DNA of 64,000 nt from DAOTWA01 sp963702935 (GTDB taxonomy: Bacteria > Chloroflexota > Anaerolineae > Anaerolineales > Anaerolineaceae), in NCBI GenBank assembly GCA_963702935.1, contig OY969772.1, forward strand, positions 4,588,001 through 4,652,000, read 5' to 3'. The position numbers and the translations under genes were made by a program. A model generated the notes under the pieces. It was given only the letters and a program-made list of their open reading frames with translations. It ran no database searches and was not told the DNA's origin. Shown here in pieces: positions 1 through 8,177 of the stretch; within the stretch, counting starts at the first letter, position 1; every line of letters starts with the position of its first letter.

Positions 1-411
1 TACCTGCGCATCAACCCCTCCGCCCGTGAGGATCTCAGCGAAGTGCACCGCTGCGAGCCCTACGTCTACGCCCAGATGATTGCCGGGCGCGACGCCCCGG
101 CCCACGGCGAGGCCAAGAACTCCTGGCTGACGGGCACGGCCGCCTGGAATTACGTGGCCATCACACAATGGATCCTGGGCATCCGCCCCACCTTCGAGGG
201 CCTGGAGATCGCTCCGGCCATGCCCTCAGCCTGGGAGCATTTCGACGCCGTGCGCAGCTACCGGGGAGTGCGCTACGCCATCCACGTCGAGCGCACCGGC
301 TCCGGAAAGGGCATCCGCCTGGAGGTGGATGGGCAGGCCGTCGAAGGGCAGGTCATCCCCATCCCACCCCCGGGTACGCAAGAAGTTCAGGTAAGCGTGA
401 AAGTCGGTTAG
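1..411 (+). CDS. GH94 glycoside phosphorylase, C-terminal part (cellobiose/chitobiose phosphorylase family)
   Basis: The reading frame is open from base 1, so the gene starts outside the window and only about 136 C-terminal residues are seen. The segment EPYVYAQMIAG followed by GEAKNSWLTGTAAW and ITQWILGIRP is typical of the end of the (alpha/alpha)6 catalytic domain and the closing beta-sandwich of GH94 enzymes, which phosphorolyse beta-linked disaccharides to a sugar 1-phosphate. The last 60 residues form the C-terminal beta domain. Substrate cannot be judged from this piece. The next gene is convergent, so this ends its transcription unit. Confidence 0.85.
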   Translation, partial: YLRINPSAREDLSEVHRCEPYVYAQMIAGRDAPAHGEAKNSWLTGTAAWNYVAITQWILGIRPTFEGLEIAPAMPSAWEHFDAVRSYRGVRYAIHVERTGSGKGIRLEVDGQAVEGQVIPIPPPGTQEVQVSVKVG

Positions 412-434
412 TCCGTCTGGCAAAACCCCGCGCC

Positions 435-815
435 TTACGGGGTTGGCGCCTCAGTGCCGCGATCTGCCTGAGGCGCCTCGCTCGTTTGGTACCGGCTTTG
501 CAGCCAGGCGCGCAGGTTGGTTACCGAGAAGAGATCCGATTCGAGATCCTTGAGAGCCGTGGACGGCGCCGTATCGGCCGGCAGGTCGAACTGACTGAGG
601 AGTTCGGCCAGCGGCACGTCGTACGTGGTCGAGATTTGCTCCAGGGTCATCCAGCCTTTGATCGTGCTCACGTCCGCGACCGAGGGTTGTACCTGGCTGC
701 CGTCGGTGGTTATTTTCCCGGAGACCGACCACACACCGGCAGTCTGAAAGCCCAGGACGATTCCCAGGAAAACCGTCAAAACCAGAGCACCATAGAAGAT
801 AGGATGGATACGCAT
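435..815 (-). CDS. Small membrane-anchored protein of unknown function, paired with an iron-sulfur membrane protein
   Basis: 126 residues. One N-terminal hydrophobic segment (residues 5-25) is followed by a short outside or cytoplasmic domain with a helical stretch containing TIKGWMTLEQI and VPLAELL, resembling helical tails found attached to membrane 4Fe-4S proteins. Its start lies 10 bases after the stop of the upstream 4Fe-4S protein gene, so the two are almost surely co-transcribed and probably work together. No catalytic motif is visible and I do not recognise a named family. Confidence 0.65.
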   Translation of the reverse strand: MRIHPIFYGALVLTVFLGIVLGFQTAGVWSVSGKITTDGSQVQPSVADVSTIKGWMTLEQISTTYDVPLAELLSQFDLPADTAPSTALKDLESDLFSVTNLRAWLQSRYQTSEAPQADRGTEAPTP

Positions 816-825
816 GTTGGCCCTC

Positions 826-1743
826 CTATTTGCCGATCAACGGCAAGCCGAGCTTGACTTCCAGCGCCCCGTTGCGCGGGCAGGCGCCCACGCATTCCAG
901 GCAAGTGTTACAGTCGGCGCTCCGGATCGTCGTCGACTTGTGGACTTCCAGCCCCATCGGGCAGGCTTTCGTGCATATTTTGCAAGCCGTGCAGGCGCTT
1001 TCTTCCCGCTTCAAGTAGATGGGGCTGAGCTTCCCGAACAGCCCACTAACCGCTCCTAATGGACAGGCGTAACGGCACCAGGGGCGCTCGATGAAGAATG
1101 AAGCCAGGAGGATGACGGCCAGGACGATTACCCCCGGGGTAAAGCTGAACTCGGCGATATTCAAGAGGGTCGCCCAGGGATCGAAATCGCGAAAGACCAT
1201 AAAGCCGAAGTAAGCCGTTCCCCCTACCGCCCAGGCCAGGACCAGGTATTTTGCATAGCGCAAGATACGATCCACCCTGGACAGAAAGGCTGCGCGTTTT
1301 TCGAGTCTGGCCATCGCGCGTCTCAGGCCGGGGGTGCGCTTTTTGAGGACCTTGCTCAAATTCGCCACCAGGTCTTGCAGGAAGCCCAGCGGGCAGATCC
1401 AGCCACAGAAAGCCGAGCGCAACAGAAGCGCCACGGCCAGAACGGCAACCAACAGGATCACGTTAGAGAGGTGGGTGTGGGAAACGAAGCTCCCTCCGTC
1501 AGCAATGTACTTATACAGGGTTTCCAACCCGCCAAAGGGACAGTAAGCCTCGACCGAGGCGCTCACGAGCGCGCCGTTCTCACCGGCTATTACGTGCTGT
1601 ACTCCCAGGGCAATGATAAAGGTCGCAAAGCCTATCTGGGAAACCCTGCGCAGCGTTGAGTGAGTCAGGATTGCTTTTATGCCCTGGGAGCGAGGTTTTA
1701 CGCTTCCAGGCGCTTTCAGCATTGGTTTCGATTGCACTGCCAT
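826..1743 (-). CDS. NapH/YccM-like membrane 4Fe-4S ferredoxin-type protein
   Basis: 305 residues with about five membrane helices. Two CP-type membrane-proximal motifs (CGWICPLG near residue 114 and CRYACPLGA near residue 224) and two classic 4Fe-4S motifs at the C-terminus (CTACKICTKACP and CNTCLECVGACP) match the NapH/CcoG-like polyferredoxin group. Such proteins pass electrons between the quinone pool or cytoplasm and a partner enzyme. No partner oxidoreductase is encoded next to it; the neighbours are a small membrane protein downstream and a thioredoxin upstream, which hints at a thiol or FMN redox role rather than nitrate reduction. Confidence 0.85.
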   Translation of the reverse strand: MAVQSKPMLKAPGSVKPRSQGIKAILTHSTLRRVSQIGFATFIIALGVQHVIAGENGALVSASVEAYCPFGGLETLYKYIADGGSFVSHTHLSNVILLVAVLAVALLLRSAFCGWICPLGFLQDLVANLSKVLKKRTPGLRRAMARLEKRAAFLSRVDRILRYAKYLVLAWAVGGTAYFGFMVFRDFDPWATLLNIAEFSFTPGVIVLAVILLASFFIERPWCRYACPLGAVSGLFGKLSPIYLKREESACTACKICTKACPMGLEVHKSTTIRSADCNTCLECVGACPRNGALEVKLGLPLIGK

Positions 1744-1858
1744 CTACTATTCTCCTCATCGGATGGTTTTGATGCAATCTTACCGAACCCTTATGCACAG
1801 CGCGTGAAGGCAGTGTGAAGAATTTATGAACGATCCTGAAGGGGAACGAGTTGGGGAA

Positions 1859-1895
1859 TCAAAAGCAGCGTTCGGGCTTGCAGCCCGGACGCTGC
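1859..1895 (-). terminator. Intrinsic terminator after the thioredoxin gene
   Basis: A 13-base stem (1865-1877 with 1883-1895, one mismatch) around a 5-base loop, followed on the minus strand by a short T run. It lies just downstream of the thioredoxin stop codon. Confidence 0.75.
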
Positions 1896-1918
1896 GAAAG
1901 GCAAACAGTTTTAGGGCC

Positions 1919-2446
1919 TCAAGCTCTTTTGTGGAACCAGTCAGCCAGGCGCGGCACGATGGCCCGATACACGGGGCAGCGGTCGTAGACCGCGCTGAAG
2001 AGCAGCACCGCTCCGGGCACGAGCCAAAGGATGGCATGTCCGAAACCCCAGCCTATGGCTAACAAAGCCAGGCCGCCAATCGCTCGGAGCAAACGATCCA
2101 GGGGCGCCAGCGGAACGATCGCCGGCTTGCGTCCGGTCAGGGCAGCTTCGAACAGCACGTTCAACGCCGTGGCGGACTGCACCCCCGTGCGCCGCATAAT
2201 TTCCTTCCCGCCCGAAAAGACGATCACGGTCGGGATGCCCATCACACGCAGGGATTTGAGCACGTCTGGGGATTCGTCGGCGTTGACCTTCAAAACGTCT
2301 ACCTGGCCGGTGTAATTCTGGCTGGCTTCTTTAAAGGCCGGCTCCATCGCCCGGCACGGAGCGCACCAGGGGGCCCAAAGGTCCACGATGATCGGCTTTG
2401 GGTGGTTATTCAAGCGAGCTGCGAATTGGTTGCGGTTCATATTCAC
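1919..2446 (-). CDS. Thioredoxin fused to a DUF2892-like membrane tail
   Basis: 175 residues. Residues 1-110 are a complete thioredoxin fold with the active site WAPWCAPC near residue 24-31, the cis-Pro segment MGIPTV and a normal C-terminal helix. The remainder (from about residue 116) has two hydrophobic helices and the sequence FSAVYDRCPVYRAI, close to the DUF2892/YgaP C-terminal membrane domain, which is normally fused to rhodanese or stands alone. The fusion would anchor a cytoplasmic thiol reductase at the membrane. It sits upstream of the membrane 4Fe-4S protein on the same strand, separated by a terminator. Confidence 0.85.
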   Translation of the reverse strand: MNMNRNQFAARLNNHPKPIIVDLWAPWCAPCRAMEPAFKEASQNYTGQVDVLKVNADESPDVLKSLRVMGIPTVIVFSGGKEIMRRTGVQSATALNVLFEAALTGRKPAIVPLAPLDRLLRAIGGLALLAIGWGFGHAILWLVPGAVLLFSAVYDRCPVYRAIVPRLADWFHKRA

Positions 2447-2525
2447 CTGTTGGGTAAGTTTTTCTTCCAGGTTGGATGAGCTTCAGCGCAAAAAAGTGGC
2501 ATAGAGACTTCCACGTTGTTTTTCA

Positions 2526-2554
2526 TTGACAATTCTCAAGGGAAGGGGTAAAAT
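2526..2554 (+). promoter_or_regulatory. Sigma70-type promoter of the TetR gene
   Basis: TTGACA at 2526-2531 and TAAAAT at 2549-2554, with a 17-base spacer. The start of transcription would fall inside the palindromic operator just downstream. Confidence 0.8.
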
Positions 2555-2555
2555 A

Positions 2556-2584
2556 TACAAATATACAAAATATGTATATTTGTA
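2556..2584. promoter_or_regulatory. Probable TetR-family operator
   Basis: A perfect inverted repeat with 11-base arms, TACAAATATAC (2556-2566) and GTATATTTGTA (2574-2584), spaced by 7 bases. It begins one base after the -10 box and ends 6 bases before the TetR start codon, an ideal place for autorepression. Confidence 0.8.
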
Positions 2585-2590
2585 GAAGGA

Positions 2591-3301
2591 ATGTCGATGA
2601 GTTTTACCCGGTCGGAAAACGAGCAACGCCAGGAGCGCATCCTGGATGCCGCTGCGGATGTCATCATCCGCTATGGCTATGACAAGACCACCATGAGCGA
2701 TATCGCCGCTGAGGCTGGCGTGACGCGGGCCATCCTCTACCTTCATTTCGATAGCAAAGAGCAGTTGTTCGAAGCTCTGCTGTACCGCGAAACCCGCCAA
2801 TATACCGCCGCCTGGTTGAAAGCCATCCAGGCCGATCCCCAGGGCGGCACGCTGGCGGGCGTCTTCCGCAGCGTGCTGGCGGCGGTGGATCGTTCCCCTT
2901 TTCTATCCGCCATGCTCAAGCAAGATCGCCGCGTCTTTGGCCAGTACCTGCGCAAGCCCGGCAACCTGTTCGAGTCTCTCCAGTCCGCGTCCATCTGGCG
3001 CGACACCCTCCAGGAATTGCAGGCCGTGGGAGCCATTCGCGCGGACGTCCGCCCGGCCGTGATGGCCCACGTCATGAATGCCTTATCTCTCGGCCTGTTG
3101 GCCAGCCAGGATTATCCGAGCCTCGAAGAGCCCCCGCCTTTCGAGGACATTCTGGAGACGGTGGCCCTCATGCTGGAGCGCACGCTTACCCCGGAGGATG
3201 GCGGGAACCGCGCCGCGGGCCAGGCCATTCTCCAGCGCATCGCCAGCGCCGCCAGCTCCTCATTCAACCCATCCAGCGAGCCTGCTTCCCATGAACCCTA
3301 A
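2591..3301 (+). CDS. TetR/AcrR family transcriptional repressor
   Basis: 236 residues. The N-terminal helix-turn-helix (RILDAAADVIIRYGYDKTTMSDIAAEAGVTRAILYLHF, about residues 16-52) is a textbook TetR DNA-binding domain. The ligand domain is generic. The ATG is chosen because it follows an AGAAGGA ribosome-binding site and a promoter with a perfect palindrome. Its 3' end overlaps the next gene by 11 bases, so the regulator and the methyltransferase form one operon that is likely self-repressed until a ligand binds. Confidence 0.92.
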   Translation: MSMSFTRSENEQRQERILDAAADVIIRYGYDKTTMSDIAAEAGVTRAILYLHFDSKEQLFEALLYRETRQYTAAWLKAIQADPQGGTLAGVFRSVLAAVDRSPFLSAMLKQDRRVFGQYLRKPGNLFESLQSASIWRDTLQELQAVGAIRADVRPAVMAHVMNALSLGLLASQDYPSLEEPPPFEDILETVALMLERTLTPEDGGNRAAGQAILQRIASAASSSFNPSSEPASHEP

Positions 3302-4109
3302 AGAAAAGATCTCCCTCACCCCAGAACAAGAAACCCTGCTCATCCCCCTCTACGCCAAAGCGCAGTCCAACCCGATCTTGAGCGACGAAAAGGCCCGCCA
3401 CATCCTGGATGCGGTGCAATACGACTTTCAGCGGCTAAAGATCCCCCAGAAGACGGTGGTGACGCTGCTCATGCGCGCCAAACAACTGGACGCCTACACC
3501 CGCGAGTTCATCGCCGCCCACCCAGACGCCCTGGTCTTGCACCTGGGCTGCGGATTAGACAGCCGCTGCCAGCGCGTGGGGGCCGCCGCGGCGCTATGGA
3601 TCGACCTGGACACGCCGGACGTCATCGCCCTGCGCCGCAAGTTCTACCCCGAAACAGATCAATACCGCCTGATCGCTTCCTCCGTCACCGACCTGGCCTG
3701 GGTGGAGCAGGTCCCCGTGGAGGGACGGCCGGTCTTCGTGGTGGCCGAGGGCCTCTTGATGTACCTGCACGAGAGCGACGTGCGCGCCCTGATCCTTTGC
3801 CTGCACCAAAAATTCCCCGGCGCTGGCCTGGCCTTCGACGCTTTCAGCCGCTTGACCGCCGATCGCATCCAGGCCCATCCTTCCATGCACCAGACCGGCG
3901 CGAGCGTGCACTGGGGCATCGACGATCCGCACCAGATCGAGACCTGGAGCGCAGGCGAAGACCCCGGCATCCGCCTCAAAGAAGAATGGTTCTTCAGCCA
4001 GTCGCCGGATATCGCCCGGCTGGGCGGCTTCTACCGCTTCATGTTCCGCCTGACCGCCTCCATCCGCACGGCTCAACGAGCGCAACGGCTGCTGGTTTAC
4101 ACGTTGTGA
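3291..4109 (+). CDS. Class I SAM-dependent methyltransferase, LCM/PKS O-methyltransferase-like (PF04072 type)
   Basis: 272 residues. The motif LHLGCGLDSRCQRV (near residue 82) is the LCM-family version of the SAM-binding glycine-rich loop, followed by the acidic WIDLDTPDVI and the VAEGLLMYL segment typical of this family, which methylates carboxyl or hydroxyl groups of leucine carboxyl ends or polyketide-like compounds. The ATG overlaps the TetR stop, so the two are translationally coupled. The substrate is unknown; control by TetR suggests a small toxic or signalling molecule. Confidence 0.85.
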   Translation: MNPKEKISLTPEQETLLIPLYAKAQSNPILSDEKARHILDAVQYDFQRLKIPQKTVVTLLMRAKQLDAYTREFIAAHPDALVLHLGCGLDSRCQRVGAAAALWIDLDTPDVIALRRKFYPETDQYRLIASSVTDLAWVEQVPVEGRPVFVVAEGLLMYLHESDVRALILCLHQKFPGAGLAFDAFSRLTADRIQAHPSMHQTGASVHWGIDDPHQIETWSAGEDPGIRLKEEWFFSQSPDIARLGGFYRFMFRLTASIRTAQRAQRLLVYTL

Positions 4110-4181
4110 GCCCCCGGCCCTACTCCAAGGACTACCCAAACCTCCCCAGTTAAAGTACAGTTAACCGGGAAGGACGCTCAC

Positions 4182-4466
4182 ATGTCGATCGGCGTGCTCA
4201 CCCTGCACCTCCATTTCCCCGGATGCGCCTCGCTGAAGGAGAAACGCAGCCGCCTCAAGCCCATCCTGGCGCGCGTGGGGCGGGAATTCAACGTCTCCGT
4301 CGCGGAAGTCGACCGGCAGGACGCCTGGCAAGAGGCCGTCATCGCCATCGCCATGGTGAGCAACGCCGGGAGCTTCACCCAGAAGGCGCTCCGGCAGGTG
4401 GCGCATTTTATCGAGGCCAACTGGCCAGACGAGCAGATCGTCGATCAGCATCTCGAATGGATGTGA
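4182..4466 (+). CDS. DUF503 (YlxP-like) small protein
   Basis: 94 residues, the usual length of the family. The core GVLTLHLHFPGCASLKEKRSRLKPIL and the middle EVDRQDAWQEAVIAIAMVSN match DUF503, whose members often lie beside rbfA and infB and are thought to act in ribosome assembly or RNA binding. Here it stands alone ahead of a short-chain dehydrogenase with a 13-base gap, so the context gives no further clue. Confidence 0.85.
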   Translation: MSIGVLTLHLHFPGCASLKEKRSRLKPILARVGREFNVSVAEVDRQDAWQEAVIAIAMVSNAGSFTQKALRQVAHFIEANWPDEQIVDQHLEWM

Positions 4467-4479
4467 CAGGAGGAACTGG

Positions 4480-5272
4480 ATGGACCTGAAACTACAGGGC
4501 AAACGGGCATTGGTTACCGGCTCCAGCCGGGGATTGGGATTTGCGGCGGCGCGCGGGCTGGCCCTCGAGGGCGCGCGCGTGGCCGTCAACAGCCGAGACG
4601 CGGCCAGCGCGACTGCGGCCGCCCAAAAACTTACTCAGGAGGCCCACACGCCGGCGCTGGCCCTCTCCGGCGACCTGACCGACCCATCCACGCCGGACAG
4701 GCTGGTGCAGGCCGTCGTGGACGCCTGGGGCGGCCTGGACATCCTGATCACCAACGCCGGCGGCCCGCCGCCCGGCCCCTTCGAGGCTTTCGACGACGAC
4801 GCCTGGCAGAAAGCCGCCGAGGTGAGCCTGTTCGCCCACGCGCGCCTGATCCGCGCGGCGTTGCCCGCCCTGCGCGAGTCGCCGGCCGCCAGCGTTTTAT
4901 CCGTCACTTCTTACGCGGTCAAGCAGCCCATTCCTAACCTGGTGCTTTCCAATAGCGTGCGCGCCGCCACCGCCGCGCTGATCAAATCGCTGGCCATCGA
5001 GCTGGGGCCGGCGGGCATCCGCTTCAACGCCATCCTGCCCGGTTCGGACCCTCACCGAGCGCGTCGAAGAGCTGATGGCCTCCCGCGCCAGGGCCAACGG
5101 CACCACCACGGAGGAGGAAAGGCGCAAGCAGACCGCCGAGATTCCCCTGGGGCGCATGGCCAGCGTCGAAGAATTCGCCGCCATCGCCGTTTTCCTGGTC
5201 TCGCCGGCCGCCTCTTACATCACCGGCCAGATGATCGCCGTGGACGGAGGCATTATCAAGAGCACCCTGTAA
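4480..5272 (+). pseudogene. Short-chain dehydrogenase/reductase (FabG-like), single frameshift
   Basis: The N-terminal three quarters carries the NAD(P)-binding TGSSRGLG motif, the NNAG-like TNAGG, and the catalytic region ending IRFNAILPG. The frame then breaks at about 5046: removing one G of the GG at 5046-5047 restores PGSTLTERVEEL and joins the second frame, which ends with GRMASVEEFAAIAVFLVSPAASYITGQMIAVDGG, the normal SDR C-terminus. The joined protein would be about 263 residues, normal for the family. The catalytic segment reads SVTSYAVKQPI, so the usual YxxxK is YAVKQ. A sequencing indel is the simplest explanation, since both halves are well conserved. Confidence 0.8.
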
Positions 5273-5415
5273 CGCCCCCCCAACATCCCCGCTTCGGTGG
5301 GGCAAGGGCGATTGGCATGATTAACCAGTGACTTTCTTCCTGCCCGAAAGTGAAAAGGAATAGGTTACAATCAAGGGGTGTTTAGTCCAATATCCCTTCC
5401 TCCAGGAGCTTAACG

Positions 5416-7350
5416 GTGCTTACCTCGCAGGCGATCCAGGCGCGTCTGGAACGCATCCTCCCCACCGTGCAAAAACCGGGGCGTTACGTGGGCGGCGAGC
5501 TGAACCAGGTCGTCAAAGACTGGGATCAGGTAGCTACTCGTGTGGCGTTGGTCTTCCCGGACATCTACGACATCGGCCTGCCCAACCTGGGGCTGGCCAT
5601 CCTCTACGACCTGCTCAACCAGCGCGCCGATGTGCTGGCCGAGCGCGCCTACGCTCCCTGGCTGGACATGGAAGCCGCCCTACGCGCCGCCGAAGTGCCC
5701 CTGTATTCCCTGGAAAGCAAGCACCCCCTGGCCGCTTTCGATATCCTGGGCTTCACGCTGCCCTACGAGTCGCTGTATACCAACGTGCTCAACATCCTCG
5801 ATCTGGCGGAAATCCCCCTGAGGGCCGCCGAGCGGGACCAGCGCCATCCGCTGGTGATCGCCGGCGGGCACGCCGCCTACAACCCCGAGCCGATGCACGC
5901 CTTCTTCGACGCCTTCGTCATCGGCGAAGGAGAAGAAGTCATCCAGGAAGTGGTGGACGCCCATCAGGCCTGGCGCGCCGCCGGCGGCTCTCGCCAGGAG
6001 CTGCTGCTCAAGCTGTCCCAGGTGCCGGGAGTCTACGTGCCCTCGCTCTATGAAGTCGAATACCACCCGGATGGCCGCGTGGCCAGCGTTCACCCCAAGG
6101 TGGAGAGCGCCCCCCGTTCCGTGCTCAAGCGTATTCTGGGCGAGCTTCCACCCCCCACCACCCGTTTCCTGGTGCCCTCGGTGGACGTGGTGCACAATCG
6201 CATTTCCATCGAGATCATGCGGGGCTGCACGCGCGGTTGCCGCTTCTGCCACGCCGGGCAGGTCAACCGGCCGGTGCGCGAGCGCCCGGTAGAAGAAGTG
6301 TTGCAGGCCATCGAGGCCGCCCTGGACGCTACCGGCTACGAGGAAGTTGGGCTGCTCTCTTTATCCTCTTCTGACTATACGCATATCGTCGACCTGGCCC
6401 TGCAGGTCAGCCGGCGCCTGGCTGGCCGCCGCGTGAGCGTGGCCCTGCCCTCCCTGCGCATCGAATCCTTCTCGGTCGAGCTGATGGATCAGCTCAAGGA
6501 GCTGCGCCCCGGCGGAGGCTTTACCCTGGCGCCTGAAGCTGCCTCCGAGCGCATGCGTAATATCATCAACAAGCCCGTCGCCACCGAGCAGCTCTACGAG
6601 ACTGCGCGCGACGTCTTCCGCCACGGCTGGAAGACGCTCAAGCTGTATTTCATGATCGGGCACCCCTCCGAGACCCTCCAGGACGTGCAGGCCATCGCCG
6701 ACGTGTGCAAAGCCGTGCTGGCCATTGGGCGCCAGGAAGCCGGCGGGCGCGCCCGGCTGCACGTGGGCGTGAGCACGTTTGTGCCCAAAGCCCACACCCC
6801 CTTCCAGTGGGTGCCCTGTGATACCGTCGAGCAGATCCAGGCCAAGCAAGACCTGCTGCGGCGTGAGCTGCGCCACCCCAACCTCAAGCTGACCTGGAAC
6901 AATCCCGAAGATACGCTGCTGGAAGCATGGCTGGCGCGCGGCGACCGGCGCATGGCCGGGGTGATCTACGGTGCCTGGAAGCGCGGGGCGAAGTTCGACG
7001 CCTGGCAGGACCAATCCCATTATTCCGCCTGGCTGGAAGCCTTCGAAGCCGCCGGCCTGGACCCGGCCTTCTACACCCATCGCCCGCGCGCGCTGGACGA
7101 GGTCTTCCCCTGGGATCACATCAGCACGGGCGTCAAGCGCAGCTTCCTCAAGCAGGATTACCGCCGCAGCCTGGAGGGCCGCGACCGCCCGGATTGCCGC
7201 GGCAATTGCTACGCCTGTGGCATCCTGCCCACTTTCAACGCCCTTCGTCGCCAATATCCCGGCCCGGCCTGGAAATGCCCCGAAGTCAAGCCCCTGCGCG
7301 GCTCCCGGCCCGCCCTGGCCGCCGCGCGTGGAGGGGACAGCCATGCCTGA
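5416..7350 (+). CDS. TIGR03960-type B12-binding-like radical SAM protein
   Basis: 644 residues with a GTG start preceded by CCAGGAGCTT. The N-terminal third resembles a cobalamin-binding-like fold (residues 30-170), followed by the radical SAM core with the cluster motif CTRGCRFC near residue 273, and a C-terminal RGNCYACGI motif. This protein occurs across many bacteria with a partner DUF2344 protein encoded immediately after, as here (8-base overlap), or fused to it. The reaction is not established; proposals centre on RNA modification. Confidence 0.9.
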   Translation: MLTSQAIQARLERILPTVQKPGRYVGGELNQVVKDWDQVATRVALVFPDIYDIGLPNLGLAILYDLLNQRADVLAERAYAPWLDMEAALRAAEVPLYSLESKHPLAAFDILGFTLPYESLYTNVLNILDLAEIPLRAAERDQRHPLVIAGGHAAYNPEPMHAFFDAFVIGEGEEVIQEVVDAHQAWRAAGGSRQELLLKLSQVPGVYVPSLYEVEYHPDGRVASVHPKVESAPRSVLKRILGELPPPTTRFLVPSVDVVHNRISIEIMRGCTRGCRFCHAGQVNRPVRERPVEEVLQAIEAALDATGYEEVGLLSLSSSDYTHIVDLALQVSRRLAGRRVSVALPSLRIESFSVELMDQLKELRPGGGFTLAPEAASERMRNIINKPVATEQLYETARDVFRHGWKTLKLYFMIGHPSETLQDVQAIADVCKAVLAIGRQEAGGRARLHVGVSTFVPKAHTPFQWVPCDTVEQIQAKQDLLRRELRHPNLKLTWNNPEDTLLEAWLARGDRRMAGVIYGAWKRGAKFDAWQDQSHYSAWLEAFEAAGLDPAFYTHRPRALDEVFPWDHISTGVKRSFLKQDYRRSLEGRDRPDCRGNCYACGILPTFNALRRQYPGPAWKCPEVKPLRGSRPALAAARGGDSHA

Positions 7351-8032
7351 AGCCGCGCCTGCCCCTTCCCTTCCCCCTGCCGACCCCGCCGGCCAGACCC
7401 TGCTGCGCGTGCGCGTGGCCTACGCCAAGTCAGAGCCGCTGCGCTACACCGGGAACCTGGACGTACAGCACGTCTGGGAGCGCCTGCTGCGCCGCAGCCG
7501 CCTGCCGGCTGCTTACAGCCAGGGATTCCACCCGCAGGCGCGCCTGAGCCAGGCTTGCGCCCTGCCCCTGGGCTTCACCAGCCGGTGCGAGGTGCTCGAC
7601 CTGTGGCTGGAGCGCCCCCTGCCCCTCGGCGAGATCGAAGCCGCCTTGCAGCGCGCCGCGCCTCCCGGCATCCATATCCAGGGCTTGGAAGAAATCCCGC
7701 TGCGCGAGCCGGCCGTACAAACTCAGGTGATTTCCTCCGAATACGAAGCCGCCCTGCTCGACCTCTCCCCGGCGCTCGATCTGCCGGCCCAGGTCGAAGC
7801 GCTGCTGGCGTCCGCCGGCCTGCCGCGCGTGTGGAAAGGCAAAGCCTACGACCTGCGCCCCCTGGTCGAAGAGCTGCGCCTCCTGGAAGCCGAAGACGGC
7901 CGGCCGCCGCGCCTGTTCATGCGCCTGGCGGCCCGCGAAGGCGCCACCGGGCGCCCCGAAGAGGTGCTGGGCGCCCTGGGCCTCGACCCGTATGCCACGC
8001 GGGTGGTGCGCACGCGTTTAATCTTTGGTTAA
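7343..8032 (+). CDS. TIGR03936 / DUF2344 radical SAM-associated protein
   Basis: 229 residues. The sequence VRVAYAKSEPLRYTGNLDVQHVWERLLRRSRLP and SQGFHPQARLSQACALPLGF is the hallmark of DUF2344. The ATG overlaps the end of the radical SAM gene by 8 bases, the usual operon arrangement; in other taxa the two are one polypeptide. It likely serves as the substrate-binding partner of the radical SAM protein. Confidence 0.92.
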   Translation: MPEAAPAPSLPPADPAGQTLLRVRVAYAKSEPLRYTGNLDVQHVWERLLRRSRLPAAYSQGFHPQARLSQACALPLGFTSRCEVLDLWLERPLPLGEIEAALQRAAPPGIHIQGLEEIPLREPAVQTQVISSEYEAALLDLSPALDLPAQVEALLASAGLPRVWKGKAYDLRPLVEELRLLEAEDGRPPRLFMRLAAREGATGRPEEVLGALGLDPYATRVVRTRLIFG

Positions 8033-8060
8033 GTCTATTTCCAACTCTCCCCACTCGTGG

Positions 8061-8066
8061 TAAAAT
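8061..8066 (+). promoter_or_regulatory. Probable -10 box of tRNA-Arg
   Basis: TAAAAT 12 bases before the tRNA. A weak -35 (TTTCCA, 8038-8043) lies 17 bases upstream. Confidence 0.45.
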
Positions 8067-8077
8067 CAGCATTGTCC

Positions 8078-8149
8078 GTCCCTGTGGTGCAGTGGATAGC
8101 ACGCTACCCCCCGGAGGTAGAAGCGGGAGTTCAAGTCTCCCCAGGGACA
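8078..8149 (+). tRNA. tRNA-Arg (anticodon CCG)
   Basis: A full cloverleaf can be drawn: acceptor GTCCCTG with CAGGGAC, D stem GTGC/GCAC, anticodon stem CTACC/GGTAG with loop CCCCGGA, T stem GGGAG/CTCCC with loop TTCAAGT. The anticodon is CCG (8111-8113), reading CGG. Position 33, nearly always U, is C here. The variable loop is only four bases, giving 72 nt in total. CCA is not encoded. Confidence 0.9.
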
Positions 8150-8177
8150 CCTTCCTTTTTCCCCACCCCTGAAACCT

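Noticed and set aside
168..857. 229-codon forward ORF
   Set aside because: It overlaps the GH94 frame and the antisense of two real genes; composition is an Arg/Gly-rich shadow.
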